Assembly: GCA_023515745.1 (NCBI GenBank)
Contig: JALECJ010000255.1
Coordinates: 940,001 to 1,004,000, forward strand
Origin: Amoeboaphelidium protococcarum
Taxonomy: Eukaryota; Aphelidiomycota; Aphelidea
DNA length: 64,000 bases
Reading direction: 5' to 3'
Under the pieces are notes generated by a model. The model was not told the DNA's origin. It searched no databases and saw only the letters and a list, made by a program, of their open reading frames with translations. The translations under genes and the position numbers were made by a program. Shown piece by piece: positions 51,850 through 63,362 of the stretch (position 1 is its first letter; each line of letters opens with the position of its first letter).

Positions 51850-52953
51850 TCACTACTAACTCTATTGCAATTCTTACGCGTCTTAAGCAGCTTCATTTAC
51901 CACCGAGAGTTAGGTATGTCTCTACTGCTATTACTACTACTACGACTACTATTATTGCATTTCTACTTGAGGCAAAGATGGAATCTCCAATGGGAAACGA
52001 GTAACCGCAGTATTAATACCTCGTTATACCAATGTCTCGCACTTTGTCATAGCAACATACATTATGCCTGCAAGAGTAAGGAAAGACCCCAGTATTATCG
52101 TACTTAATATAAAACCAATGCCAGTAAATAAAGAGATTGCACTAGCAAAAAAACCAGCCGCCGTCGTCAGACAAGCAATGGCATTCCTAAATTAACGGCT
52201 ATACACTGGATTATAAGCAAAACTTATAACGGATAACACGATTCCAATCAAAATAAATATAGCTCCTACAATGTATGGCAAGTACTAAAGTACCAAGTTT
52301 AGTACTGGGTCAGGACTATAATTGGAGTAATCATCGTGGAAAATCTCCATCGCCATACGACCGCGTAGACCTTGTGGAGCATTATATTTACTATTTTCAA
52401 ACCCACGTTTCCACAATTGCGGCTGACGATTATTAAAGATAGATTATCTAGATTGCAGCTTGCTTAATTGAGCAAATGCATCGTATAAAGGTTGACGATT
52501 CTAATCAAGTTAAGCTCGTTGAAAACTGTCCAGTGCCAGTTAGGACATTTAATCCAGATCGAATTCATCTAACGCAGAACTAAACTCTTGGCCAAGTATT
52601 TGCTTAATAAATGCGCCATTAAATCTATCTTTGCTTGGTCGCATTAACGAGACATCCTACACTAGGCGGGAGAAGGACTTTTGCAGTACAGAAGGCGCGC
52701 TATCGTATACTTCCAGCCAAAAGGATGGATTCATTATACTATCCTAGCCAGCGTTAGATTCCATCACTTTACGCATTACATCCGATCCAAGACTTTTAAG
52801 AAATTATAGAGATTTGCCATCAGATAGACCAGACTTTACAATCGCCTTTTAGGCACCGCGTGAACAGAATGCTCCTGATTAAATCTGAGGATTGACCAGA
52901 TTGGACCAAACGATCAAATAGCTAAAGATGATACCAAGCCAGTAGTTTGCCAT
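51850..52953 (-). CDS. Tandem-family secreted/membrane protein, copy A (intact)
   Basis: 367 aa, one exon. An N-terminal signal peptide or anchor (MANYWLGIIFSYLIVWSNLV) is followed by a Cys at ~30 and a ~185-residue helical ectodomain. Three membrane segments (~221-245, ~258-280, ~285-308) and a Gln-rich tail encoded mostly by TAG/TAA (51921-51957) complete it. The ectodomain shares the spaced pattern GSD at ~56, W/F-x-x-x-x-x-x-AP-x-x-L at ~80-95, and a later Q-x-x-x-x-x-x-x-F with copies B and C. No known family is recognised. All copies lie on the minus strand in one block, which suggests local duplication of a lineage-specific surface or secreted protein. Confidence 0.8.
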
Positions 52954-52985
52954 GTCCTTTGAATGTAACCGTTTATATACTTCTT

Positions 52986-53379
52986 CTACCGGTGATAATT
53001 TTTGAAGATTAAAGTGCCATTTGCCTGATCACAAAAAGCCGTGAAATACTTGAAACACGCGACTTCCAATCTCGACATACCCATTGTCTCACGTGTGTAA
53101 ATGATCAGAGACGCCGCTCTAATCAAAGTTGAGATTAGCGCTTCTTTAAACGGGACATCTTGAAAATAGTATGGGTTTCTCCTTCCGATCAAATATGTGT
53201 GCGGCTCCAGCGTTTTTAAAGTAGCTTTGATCAGCCACGAGTTGGTTTGAATTAGGATTCGCAAAGTCAACTCGTGTCCTGTTCGCTAAAGCACAAGTCC
53301 GCAGTAATTTAATGAAAATGTGTTCCTTAAGTAGCCATAGCTTTACAGTATGTATAAAAGATAGAGTTTTTTTTAGCAT
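52986..53379 (-). pseudogene. Fragment of a tandem-family copy
   Basis: Two overlapping minus-strand frames (53379-53146 and 53270-52986) each resemble parts of the family ectodomain. One ends AHIFDRKEKP, and the other continues YYFQDVPFKEAL and later FTAFCDQANG, matching the AP-x-x-L and late Cys positions of copies B-E. No signal peptide or membrane segments are present and a frame change is needed near 53160. I read it as a decayed copy lying between A and B. It is too diverged to be certain. Confidence 0.5.
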
Positions 53380-53397
53380 ACTTATTCAATAGAAAAA

Positions 53398-54447
53398 TCA
53401 GGGAACAATCTATGCCTAATCCGCACGAATTTACTCCAACTGCATTGCAGCCAACTCTATCGCAGCCTACTCGTTCAACTCCGATTCGTATTCCGATGAT
53501 TCAGAATCACTATCATCTTCCGGCAAAGGGAACCGATTGACACAAATATACCATATCAAAAACGCAGCGACAGAAAAACTAGCAATAATTATAAGAGCAA
53601 CGTAGACAGGGCCTGATGTCAGTAAGAGTATTCCCGCACTGAATGCACCACACATTGCAATAAGCAATGTGAAAACTTTTCTAATCCTTTATCTGGGAGA
53701 CAAGCCTTATCCTGATAAGCTTAACATTACAAGCGCGACACCAGTCATAATGAACAGGACTCCCAATATAATTTTAATAGATTTTTAAGTGTTGGGTGAC
53801 AACTGAGATATCACATCATCTCTATCCTGATCCACAGCTCTTAATGCAATGCCAACTTCAGAATCGAACAACTTTCTCCTGTACTAATTCCTTAGACCTC
53901 TCTTAGTTAACAATCTTGGATGGCTGCTTTTCGCAAGATTATGTCGAAGCTGAGCCAACTCACTAAAAGCTTCGTCAGCTGTATTTACTTCTATATCTCC
54001 ATTCAATACTCGATGAAAGCTTTTTAACGCGTCAGATGCCAAAGTATCCATATCCTATCTGCTTTATCTGATACCGTATTATTACATCAAGACTTTTTAA
54101 ATCATACCACCATCAAACTATTAATTGTTGACGACTAGTGCCTGCTCTACGCTATAAATTAGACGCGTCATGGCAGACTTAAGCACTTAAGGAGCCTCAT
54201 TGTAAACATCAAGCCAGTAATTTTAATCCATAAGTTTACCACCTTTGATTTAGAAGCTATCTGATCTCGCTTTATTGAAAGCATCATTGCCAACGCGATA
54301 CAGATATTAACGTGAATCCTGGTCAGTCAGTCCAGATGATAGCAGAGCATTTTACGAGCGATAAGACAGCTTTTAAATGTGAGGATATACAATATTAGAC
54401 CACAATATGAGATAGCTATAAAAAACACCGAGATAAATGCTTTACAT
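53398..54447 (-). CDS. Tandem-family secreted/membrane protein, copy B (intact)
   Basis: 349 aa, one exon. The N-terminal signal (MQSIYLGVFYSYLILWSNIV) closely parallels that of copy A (Y-x-G-x-x-x-SYLI-x-WSN). The ectodomain has YLYRVGNDAFNKA, WLDVYNEAPQVLKSAMTRL and MIQKVLMQQYGI. Three hydrophobic segments lie at ~224-244, ~257-277 and ~280-302, then an acidic tail (EDDSDSESSEYESE) and a Gln-rich end. Same strand and architecture as copy A, so a duplication. The acidic cytosolic-type tail differs from the Gln tail of A. Function unknown. Confidence 0.8.
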
Positions 54448-54734
54448 AGTGAAGACGTGTTAATATTCTAAAATGCTGACTGGGTCTCCAAATTAGAGAC
54501 TAATCCTTGCAAAATCTGACCGGGGGGCTCAACCAGTCGTTTCAAGGGGCCATTGTTAGATACAGGTACGAGTTAATTGCATCCTTATAGTAGTGCATTT
54601 CCGAGAGAAAACTCAGGTATCTACTCTAACGGAATACGGTGTCAAAAAATTTTGAGAGAGATTTAGGTGCGTAAATTCTATTATCATAATGATATTCAAA
54701 GTCTATGTATGTAAAATTCCTATCTCAATGACAC

Positions 54735-55529
54735 TCATTAGTAGTTCAAATCACGGCCTGCGTTACTATTATAAACCTAAACGAATCGATAATAAAACAC
54801 CAGATAGATCATAGTCAGATACAAAACCAATCCGGCAACCTTATTATATTAAAGCATCATCGCTGAGCCACTGAGCATCAAACCGGCGCCAACCAGTTGA
54901 TACATGCCAGGAACCGGGTCTAACAACTATTCCAGCGATCGATAGTAATCTGACAGGCTTGTGTAAAAGCAGTACCCAATAAGAATCTCCAAGGAACCAA
55001 AGAACACGCGTAAAGTTTCAACATTATCCCATAGACTTCGTTTATGGAGAGATACGTCCGCTACGAGTGTGGGTTTGAGCGAACCAACTTCATTCTGATG
55101 TTTTCTATTCCCAGCCAGCTCCGTCTAAAACTTTTAAAACTAATCGGAGATCACAATACTATTTTTGTATGAAACTTTAATACCGAACATAGAACAGAAA
55201 AGTTATTAGATTAGGCTAGCATCGACGTGATCAATGTCCTCAGTTGCAACAAAAGTTACCAAGGAGTGCAGCGCGTAGTTTAATTTATCGGGTGCATTCA
55301 TAGATATATCAGCCACGAATTCGCTGGTAAATCCAGGGTTCTTATCATTTTAATTGTGTATTTTTTAAGCAAAATCACTACCTACTTGCAAAAGATAATC
55401 CATAGATGTCTTATCTTTGAACGCGCTTGCAATTCCATTAACTTGGTCAGTGTTTATGCATCTGTCCTGGAATTACACCATTGCATCGTTAAGAGACAGA
55501 TACATCATAATAATCACAAGCAATATCAT
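54735..55529 (-). CDS. Tandem-family secreted/membrane protein, copy C (apparently intact)
   Basis: 264 aa from ATG 55527-55529 to TGA 54735-54737. The N-terminal hydrophobic stretch (MILLVIIMMYLSLNDAMV) acts as a signal. The ectodomain shares YLLQVGSDFAQKI, ISMNAPDKLNYALHSLV and ASLIQQLFCSMFGI with B, D and E. Hydrophobic segments lie at ~170-188, ~205-220 and ~228-245. It is shorter than A and B, lacking most of the charged tail. The open frame extends upstream of the chosen ATG to a TGA, with no other ATG, so the start is the only ATG option unless a 5' exon exists. Confidence 0.7.
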
Positions 55530-55730
55530 TATAATCGATAGTCGTAATAAGTAGCCTAATAGTGATCTTTGGAAAATTGGAAACAAATTTTGGGCCAAAA
55601 TAATTGTTTGATCTAACGCATGTCACGGATCGGGTTACTTTTCAAAGGCGTGCGAAAGTTCGTTTACACCGCGCAACGCAGTTCGACGCAAATTGGCCTA
55701 AGAAAATTTAATAATATATCTATTCATACT

Positions 55731-56530
55731 TCATCTATTGACTTGGGCGTGCCTCATTAGCATCAATTTTATGATGCTGTCCAGTATCATGGCTAGTATG
55801 ATGCAAACTAAGGCACTTGGTGTGTCCTACTAGATCATAAAAGCCCCAGCCGACATGTGCCCCAATGCTTGTATTAGCGATTGGGAAAAAAACGCGGAGT
55901 CCAGTCGTTACCCGCGAGCCTAAGCGAGCGACGTTGCGACAATAACCATATCTCCTCCAATCCATAATTCAACAAATCCGACGAGAAAGCGCAATCTACG
56001 CATACTATTTTCATGATGCTATCGCTTATAAAGTAAATGAGACGTCGCCTTTCGATCGTAAGAGCGGTCTTTAATAGGCAGCAAACTGATCTCCTTTAAA
56101 TTCTCCATGTATATCTAAATTATATGGTTGCTTAAATGCAAAGGCAAAGCCACGCCGAGCTCTTGACAAGCAAATTGTTATATCACAGATACATCAATAT
56201 CAGAGGGAGTCTTTATCAGGCGATACAATTTTAACAATGATTCTTCTATAACAGCATTCAATTATTACGGAGCATCTTCATAATGTGCTCTAAATACTAT
56301 TACTGATACACCGACTAAAGGCCAAACTAATCAATCATGTATTAGCTTTCTTCTCCGATGCTTTCCAGATAACTGAGCGATTTCTTAGACAGCAAACCTT
56401 TAAGGTGCAGTTTGGTGTGTGAATTAGAAGCACCGCACGCGATATTCCCTGAGTGGTGATCGAATTTACGCAACTACAGAGCAAATGCGGATACCGTTAA
56501 AAAGCTTGAGACAACAAATGATAATAGCAT
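55731..56530 (-). pseudogene. Tandem-family copy D with a 1-nt deletion
   Basis: The ATG at 56528-56530 opens a clear signal peptide (MLLSFVVSSFLTVSAFA) and a frame nearly parallel to copy E: SLSYLESIGEES, MIDQFGLQSVY. Near 56282 one T is missing relative to copy E, and the frame hits TGA after LRNN. The next frame then continues the homologous protein (DVSVIQQFACQELGVALP, to LIQALGHMSAGAFMIQQ and a final membrane helix) to TGA 55731-55733. The span of 800 nt is one short of a multiple of three. Either a real frameshift in a decaying copy, or a homopolymer sequencing error. Confidence 0.7.
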
Positions 56531-56826
56531 TCTCTCTAAATAGTATTATATTGATTGATCTTATATAAATATATATAAAGACAATGAGGTAAATAGTATC
56601 GGCGTTTAAATTTCACGTCAAGGACAAAGGGGCGCGATATAACGTGAACTCGTGAAATTCTCATGGTCGACTGAGGAGACACACACACATAGACTGCCAA
56701 GTTATTTAGGTTGAATCCTGAACACTCACCAGAATAGAACAATATAAACTCCACTTCAAGAGCAAAACATTAAATCGCTATACGGCCAAATAAAAATACT
56801 GAAAAGTGTATTTATCTAATCAAAAC

Positions 56827-57634
56827 TCATCTAATGGCTTGGACGTGTCTCGTCGTCAAAAAGTGAACAACAATGCTCAGTATCGCGGCCAATGAAAAGG
56901 CAATTAAAGCCTATTGTGGTTCCTACTAGATCAAAAAGTGCCCGGCAATAACATGTCCCGCTGATTAAATTAGCTCTTGGGTAAATAAAGGACGTCTTCT
57001 TTCTGAGGCAATTTGCGCTATCAATTGAATTCTAGCAATATGGACTCCAATTAACATTTGGACTAACCCAACGTAAGCGCGCTTGATTTCGCGGTTCAAT
57101 TCATCATGCTGTCGCTTATGCAAAGATTGTAGGTGTGATTTCTAATCCTGGGATTTATTGTTCAATTTGCCTTTTATGACAGACAATCTGAACTCTTCTA
57201 GTACCTTCCTATAAGTCAAAACTATCTCCTTACTTATCTCTAAAGGCAGTGACATATCAAACTCTTGGCAGGTGAACTGTTATATCACGGAGGCATCAAT
57301 ATCAGAGTGGGATTAGATTATGCGATGTAGCCTTAACAATGATTCCACCATCACCTCGTTCAATTCTTATGGAGCATCATCATAAATCTGTTCTAGATAA
57401 TCTTGGCGATATACAGCTTATGGACCAAACTGCTATATTAAGAATAAGCTTTCTTCACCAACACTCTCCAGATATTTGCGAGATTTACCAGACATCAGAT
57501 TAAGCATGTGCCATTACGCGTGTGAATTGGATGCCTAACACGCGAAATTACCTGAGTGATGATAAGATTTACGCAGTTGCAAAGCAAATGCGGGTACCGT
57601 TAAAAAGCTAAAAACAAGAATTGATAATAGCATT
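56827..57634 (-). pseudogene. Tandem-family copy E with a 1-nt insertion
   Basis: The ATG at 57632-57634 starts the same signal peptide as copy D, but a run of three T (57600-57602) replaces two T in copy D, throwing the ectodomain out of frame inside the signal. After this base the rest is open to TGA 56827-56829 and matches copy D closely: KYLESVGEES, AVYRQDYLEQIYDDAPQELN, DASVIQQFTCQEF, LIQSAGHVIAGHFLIQQ, and a C-terminal helix. The span of 808 nt is one more than a multiple of three. The body is well conserved, so the lesion is recent or is a sequencing artefact. Confidence 0.7.
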
Positions 57635-57833
57635 TTCTCCAAATAAATAATATGAATTAGTCTTTACTATTTCGTAAAAAAGATGTAATCAGCTGTCGGA
57701 CTTGAAAATCACGCCAGGGGTCATTCGATTAACGATGTAGCAGGTCATCCGAAGAGGTTGAGTTAGTTCGCTTTACAATGGTGTTTACAATGTAAATATA
57801 AAGCAATTGAGTAAGCACTAAAACTTTACTATT

Positions 57834-60119
57834 TCAACGCGTCAACAACTTAACTATTGTTCCCATTGGTGCCTCAAAGATCAAAAATACAACAGCAGCA
57901 GTCAAGTAACTCCAAAACATAATGCCTCCAAAACCGTTCACCGTGACTGGCCATGAGTAACTCTGCTCTCGTAATTAACTACCCACCCAGATGTTGATGT
58001 ATATCACATGGATCATGTAAACCAGAAATACCAACTTTGACAGCACAGTCCAAATTCTAGCAGACGCGAGCTTACTGATCAACAACAACTTGGAACTCTC
58101 CACAGAATCTCCGTCAATAGCCGTAAACACTGGAGCAACTATGGATGGCATAATGAGCAGAGACAATCCGATAGACCACAGCCATCTAGAATAGAAATTA
58201 TAAAATGAATTAGCAGCCGTAGATTACCAGCGAGAAAGATGGCGGACATAATCGTATGGCAAGTACAGAACCAAAACCATCAAGAAGCCTCCTAGCAGTT
58301 ATATCAGCGACGCGAACAATCTCCATTGTGTGATACTTATCTGCTTTCGTTCCATGCAGTTAGACAACAATTTGCGCAGATTAATGCAGGCATAAGCAGC
58401 CAATATACCAGTCAACATGACAGCGCAGTGACTATAGCTCTTCTGATAGTAGTACTCTTGCCAAAAATTGAGATCATTGTGCACCTCATTGTTAGAGTGT
58501 TCCGAATTAAATACAGGTGTCGGTAATGCAGGTATTTTATACACCATTGATGGAACGAACGTGTACAAGAAATTGCCGATCACACCCAAAACAATGATAG
58601 ATAGCCAGCCCAGGCGTCTAACCATCTTTCGTTTAGCCAAAATAGGCACCAAAAAGAATGGAAGAAGTATATAGAGCTACATATCAGCAGAGACGTACCA
58701 TAATGCGGGAAAGCACTGGTTGGCCAAGATTTGTGGATAGAAATTACTAATGTACAGTAGATGCGTCCACCAAAACTTTGGACATTGAGTATTAATGCGC
58801 TCCACATTAGCATACCACATTGGACTTCCACCAAACGAGTTCCCACCACCAACCAGAGGAAATACAAACCAGTGAGTAAATAAGATCATCATTGCAGCAG
58901 GAGTTAATCTCAAGAATCTAAACAGGACATACTTGAAAAAATTAAACTTTTACATACTTTTAGGATCAGACACGAACATGTACGTGACAAGAAATGCAGA
59001 TAGGTAAAAGAAAGAGTCCACAGATAGAAAGGAATTGAACAGCACCATCATTGGTGGAGTCTTGGCAAGTTCCATCAAATCAAGAGGATCAAGAGTGGCC
59101 GTCTCCAGAAAACTTCCCAAACTGTGTCCAAATGCAACCCAGAATATAGACAGCACCCTCACCACATTCAGGATGCGCAATTCTTTAAACCTCTTCGTCT
59201 CGGTATTGAATAAGAATGGCAGAGTTTCATACAGTGAGAAAGCTCGCAATACTTTAACACCAAAATTCGGCTTTGGATTAACTTTATGGGTGTACTAATT
59301 ACCAATAGCGTTGAACAGAGTGTCACGCGATGACTTTGGCAATAGCACAGCGCCATCTGAGGTTTAACTATCTACGGTGTGACTGTTGCCGCCACCGATA
59401 GAATCAGCCAAATCATCTTCTTCAGTCTGTTGCATCAATTTACTCTAAAAAGCAAGCCTATACGCGCTATCCACCTGGCGATACTATTTAATATAATCAA
59501 TGGTAGTGCTCACAATAGTTAACAATGCAAAAAAGCCCCACAGAGACACCATAACAATAGAACCAGTGGACCATTCGATAGGCTTAAATACGTGCACTTT
59601 ATCCACCAAATAGTTAATGGAGCTTCCTTTCTATGCCATTATGGACCCTTGCCATGCTTAAGTGGCTGCCAATACCAAAGATGGATACTTATCGTAGGAT
59701 GCGTCATTCACAGTTCCACCTTCAAGCAACTCGTTAATATTCTCCACCACCAGCATAAATATAGAAATGGCGTCGTGCATATTGTCACAAGATTGCGGTA
59801 CACAGATGCCCAGAGTAGATTGTAGCGTTGCAGACGTGTTCCCACTGTTCAGCTTCAAATTACCTTCGACTGTTACCTGATTGAATGCCACCTGATTACC
59901 GGCAGAACCATCAAGACGAACACACTCTTTAAAGTCACCTAGAGATGTAAAAGCACCACGTAGAATACCGACAGGCTTACCCCAGCTGTCCATTGCCTGC
60001 AGTAATTCGGGAGCATCCGCAGTCAGCTTTCCTAATTACTTGCCACATTGCTCAGTAATGAATTGCGCGCTACACAGCCCAGCCAAAGCTAGTAATTAAT
60101 TCACCTTCCAGACTCTCAT
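57834..60119 (-). CDS. NRF-6-type membrane acyltransferase (NRF + acyltransferase 3)
   Basis: 761 aa, one exon. There is a signal sequence, then an N-terminal NRF domain (~25-145) with MDSWGKPVGILRGAFTSLGD and ICVPQSCDN. One membrane helix and a cytosolic segment follow, then a large acyltransferase-3 domain with about ten membrane helices (~310-750), beginning LRILNVVRVLSIFWVAFGHS. The His in that first helix is the family's likely catalytic base. Relatives (C. elegans NRF-6, Drosophila Drop dead) act in lipid or drug handling; the exact substrate is unknown. ACGCGT lies in the last codons before TGA. No intron. Confidence 0.9.
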
Positions 60120-60469
60120 ACTAACTATATAATCAGAGGACTCTTCTTAAGCAAAAAGAGAAGGATCTAATAGGTATATTCCAATTTAAGGCAGAATCGA
60201 TTAAAAATCTTTTTTATCTAAGCAAATGAGAAATTTATTCTAACCGCGTGTTAGTCTACCGTGTGACCTGGTTGTGGCTGGATCGGTCGTAAGGATCTCT
60301 ACACAATTACGCCTCATTTAAAAGAATTCATTCTTCTAAATTGAATTTATATGTGCAATACATTCTAAGGTCAAAAATCTAATCAATTTTAAAAGTAAAA
60401 TATATTCATTGATAAGGATTATCGTTCCGCGTTCACTGAATCAACCAACAGATTAGATGCTAAGCGAAA
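60120..60469. other. Intergenic spacer
   Basis: 350 bp, AT-rich, between two minus-strand genes. It should hold the acyltransferase promoter. No ORF, RNA gene or repeat supported. Confidence 0.45.
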
Positions 60470-61456
60470 TCATTCGCTTCGGTATAAAGCTTCTTAAGTG
60501 ATCTAAAATTCTTCAACATCAGTGTGAAGATTCGTCAAAATATCATAATTTTGCTTGTGATACTAAATTAAGGCACTGATAAGATCCACCAAGTTGCGAA
60601 TAGTCTCTGGCGATCCAACTACCAACTTCACCTTATACTAAGCATCCTTCAACGCGTCATTAAAAGTCAACTCCGCCTTCTCCATATCCGCCTGGACTTG
60701 CGGAGTAGGCGCATTCTTAAAGCGAGTCTTGGTGACTTCAAAATGCTACTTGGCACTCCATAACTACTTCTTGGCCTTGATTGCAAACTGAATGTTGGTG
60801 TTCAAAGTGGCACTAAATGGCTGCATAAACTTGTTGGCCACCTCCTCTTCCAGCTTGAGACGGGTGAATCCAATCTCATCTTGAGCTTCAGCAAATCTCT
60901 TCAATGCGGCACCGAGAGGATCTTCTTGACCAAGTAGTACTCCATGCTGATGTGAAGCTTTGGCAATGGCATGCGCCAGAGTCTTTGGAATCTCCTCCTG
61001 TGCACTGCTACCACTACCACCAGTGGACGAGAATTGGGACGCTCTAATCGGACTGCTTGTAATAGGAGACTCGGCTGCTTGTTACTATTAAGATGGAGGT
61101 GGTTTTAATTGCCCAAAAGCCTCAGACATTTTAGAGTAGATGTCTTTCAAGTTCTCGCCAACAGATGGATCATAATCAGTCAGAGTCAGTGGACGATACA
61201 GTCTTAACATGGTCTCATACAGCGACTTGACTTGTTCCAGTTTTTACTCTTTTGCCAGGTATTCCGGAGGTAGCTCACACACACAATCTACAAAATAATA
61301 GCATTATTAGTAGTTGGAGAAGCTAAAAATGATAGTACAAAGATTATTACCTGGATCAACTTAAACCAATTTATCGCCGGTAAGCTATTTCACCTGACCA
61401 ATACCTTCCTAAAGGGACTTTGTAAAATTCCCAAACGCGCTCTAGAATCCGTTCAT
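60470..61456 (-). CDS. BAR-domain protein (Gvp36-like)
   Basis: 307 aa from two exons; the intron is 61288-61350 (63 nt, ends TTGTAG and contains TACTAAT 31 nt from its end, a good branch-point match). The N-terminus (SAFGNFTKSLQEGIGQVKQL) is amphipathic. Then CELPPEYLAKEQKLEQVKSL joins across the splice, matching fungal Gvp36-type BAR proteins. The remaining BAR helices include LGAALKRFAEAQDEIGFTRL and QFAIKAKKQLWSAKQHF. Such proteins bend or sense membranes in endocytosis and Golgi traffic. A Gln/Pro/Ser linker inserts at ~95-125. It is divergent from a small plus-strand ORF 54 bp away. Confidence 0.85.
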
Positions 61457-61510
61457 TATTCTACTATAATTACTATTATTATTATACTAATCTAGATAGT
61501 GTTATTTAAA

Positions 61511-61768
61511 ATGAAGTTTTTAACAGAGAACGTGTTGAAGATTGGTAAGATGAAGGCCTCGTTGAAGTTCGACTTGAGCAAGAAAGGAACGCGCATCGGC
61601 CGAATGGTCCATGATTAGCCGTCGTGTGTATATACTGCGACAAGAAAATGCGATATATAATTCTAATAGTAAGTATTTCAATCAAATTTACGCTTGGGGA
61701 TCACTTCTAGAAACGCCTTCTCCCAGTCTTTATGCTGCAAATATTTTAAAAGAATCTCAAAGACGTGA
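61511..61768 (+). CDS. Possible small ORF
   Basis: ATG 61511 opens 85 codons to TGA 61766-61768. The first ~50 residues read like a real basic protein (MKFLTENVLKIGKMKASLKF, then KKGTRIGRMVHDQPSCVY), but from ~61630 onward the frame overlaps the 3' end of TRM10 on the other strand and loses that character. A missing intron or frame change near 61625-61660 could give a different C-terminus. Mitochondrial-type basic composition. No family recognised. Confidence 0.35.
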
Positions 61769-62529
61769 TTAGTGGTGAGAACATGACGCGTGGACAACTG
61801 GATAAATTTTCCGATGGGCAGCGCAGCAGGCCTGATACCCAACTCTTTAGCTTTAGTAGCACATAAATTCTTGTGCCGATTCTTATCTACAATTGCACCA
61901 ATAACGAGAATGGTGTCACTATCAAAGTCAATATCATATTCATCATCTCCAATAAACGATTCTGTATCGGCAGTGAGATAAATCATCTTGTTAAATTGCT
62001 CCTTCAAGCACTGACTAAATGAATTTTTATAAAATTTCACATTCTACCACTAATGAGCATTCTAAATATCAAGGCATCTCTTGGTTGAGTGTAGTGAGCC
62101 ATCATACTTCAGTCGTTAAGGACTCGGTGTAAGATTATCTGCGCACTCAAGGCCAGAGATTAGTAGATTGATATGACGATCACTTCTTCGATTCAATCCA
62201 TAGCAGTGAGATATCTGAGAAGCATTGCTCTTTATTTCAGACACGCTCATAAGATTATCAAAATCACAATCAAGCAATATTGAAAGCTTTGCATTACTCT
62301 CTGGCTATAACGAGACTGAGTATAACGCGTCAGGATCTACAGTCTTGACCCGTTTATTTCCATACTGCTCTTCGCGCTCTTGCTCTTTCCTGAGACGCTT
62401 CTGCTGTTTCTTGGAAATCTTGGGTGGGCTATCGATATCCACCTCATTGACGGCTGGTTACTCCTCTGTGAGTTGAGCGATATCTCCCCTACTCTCAGAC
62501 GTCTTATTCTCATCAATTTATTCAGTCAT
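61678..62529 (-). CDS. TRM10: tRNA (guanine-N1-)-methyltransferase TRM10
   Basis: 283 aa, one exon. A basic Lys/Arg/Glu N-terminus (ISKKQQKRLRKEQEREEQ) is followed by the SPOUT catalytic domain: LSILLDCDFDNLMS, YLTADTESFIGDDEY, TILVIGAIVDKNRHKNL, ELGIRPAALPIGKFI, STRHVLTTNHVFEILLKYL and WEKAFLEVIPKRK. TRM10 methylates N1 of guanine 9 in many tRNAs using S-adenosylmethionine. Length and motif order match the yeast enzyme (293 aa). ACGCGT occurs in the coding sequence twice (61783, 62325) and again at 62537, just upstream of the start. Confidence 0.95.
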
Positions 62530-62609
62530 GGCGCGCACGCGTAATCGTCTGTTATAATGAAGAACGAGAAGAAGTGTTAAAGAGATAGAGAGATCAAAAG
62601 TAATATAAA

Positions 62610-62972
62610 TCAAATATTCATCTTGTTCTTTACTCTTTAACTAATGAAATGTTGAGGCCTTGTGTTGAAAAAATATTTCGTTCTGATAACGTCTTCAATC
62701 TAGAGGGCTCTTTATTATTAATCATCATGCTCTGCATCATCTTCATTATGAATTGACTACAACAGTAAGAAAGGATTCTTCAACTCAACCTTCTTCCCAA
62801 TGAGGATGCCTGAGCCAATGGATAGTGTAGTCTAATTGTTATGTTCAGGATTGCATTCAATCAACTCTCCCAGTTCAAAGCCTTCTTGAATATCCTCCAG
62901 CACTCCTTACAACTCTATAATGTAATGTTCTCCACTCTACTCACCGTTCCAAATGATCTGACTTGAAACCAT
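62610..62972 (-). CDS. CTF8: CTF8, alternative clamp-loader subunit
   Basis: 120 aa, one exon. Small beta-barrel protein: HYIIELQGVLEDIQEGFELG, then LSIGSGILIGKKVELKNPFL, and the end IEDVIRTKYFFNTRPQHFIS, which matches the conserved CTF8 terminus (xxIIRxKxxFxxRPxP). CTF8 with DCC1 and CTF18 forms the CTF18-RFC complex, which loads PCNA for sister-chromatid cohesion and leading-strand replication. The length agrees with the family (~120-133 aa). Three consecutive TAA codons give a QQQ before RALQIED. It shares a 106-bp divergent promoter with NAA38. Confidence 0.88.
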
Positions 62973-63078
62973 ATTGGAAAGTTTATTCTCCAAGTTTCGA
63001 GTCCTCTCTTATTCATTCACTCACTCGGGAAGAGAGAAGCGCGAACGAACGTACGGACGGGACATTAACGCGCGTTCA

Positions 63079-63362
63079 ATGGATGCCAAATCTCGGCTTT
63101 TGGAGTTGATGTAATAGAAAGATGCTGAATGTACCGTGACTGTATCTGATGGACGCGTGGTGTCTGGCTAGTTTGTGTGTGTGGATAAACATAGAAATGT
63201 CGTGCTTCACAATTCCAAAGAGAGATATGCGAATGGTAAGAATTTTGTAGAGCTAGCGATTAATTAAACATTCAATGTGTAGGATTTACTCGTATCACTG
63301 GCACAGTAATGATTCCTGGAAAAAATCTTGAATAGATCTCCCTCACTTCTGTAGATAAATGA
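63079..63362 (+). CDS. NAA38/LSMD1-like LSm protein
   Basis: 78 aa from two exons; the intron is 63236-63282 (47 nt, the shortest found, ends GTGTAG). LSm fold: LLELMQQKDAECTVTVSDGR, then VVSGQFVCVDKHRNVVLHNS (Sm1), and after the splice ITGTVMIPGKNLEQISL (Sm2 with MIPG). The MIPG element in place of RG/KG is typical of NAA38 (LSMD1/Mak31), the auxiliary subunit of the NatC N-terminal acetyltransferase. A general LSm protein is the alternative. Very short, but both Sm motifs are present. Confidence 0.85.

Noticed and set aside
54700-54780. AGTTCAAATCACGG near 54746 as a tRNA B-box
   Set aside because: No matching A-box or acceptor stem upstream. No convincing tRNA found anywhere in the window by eye.
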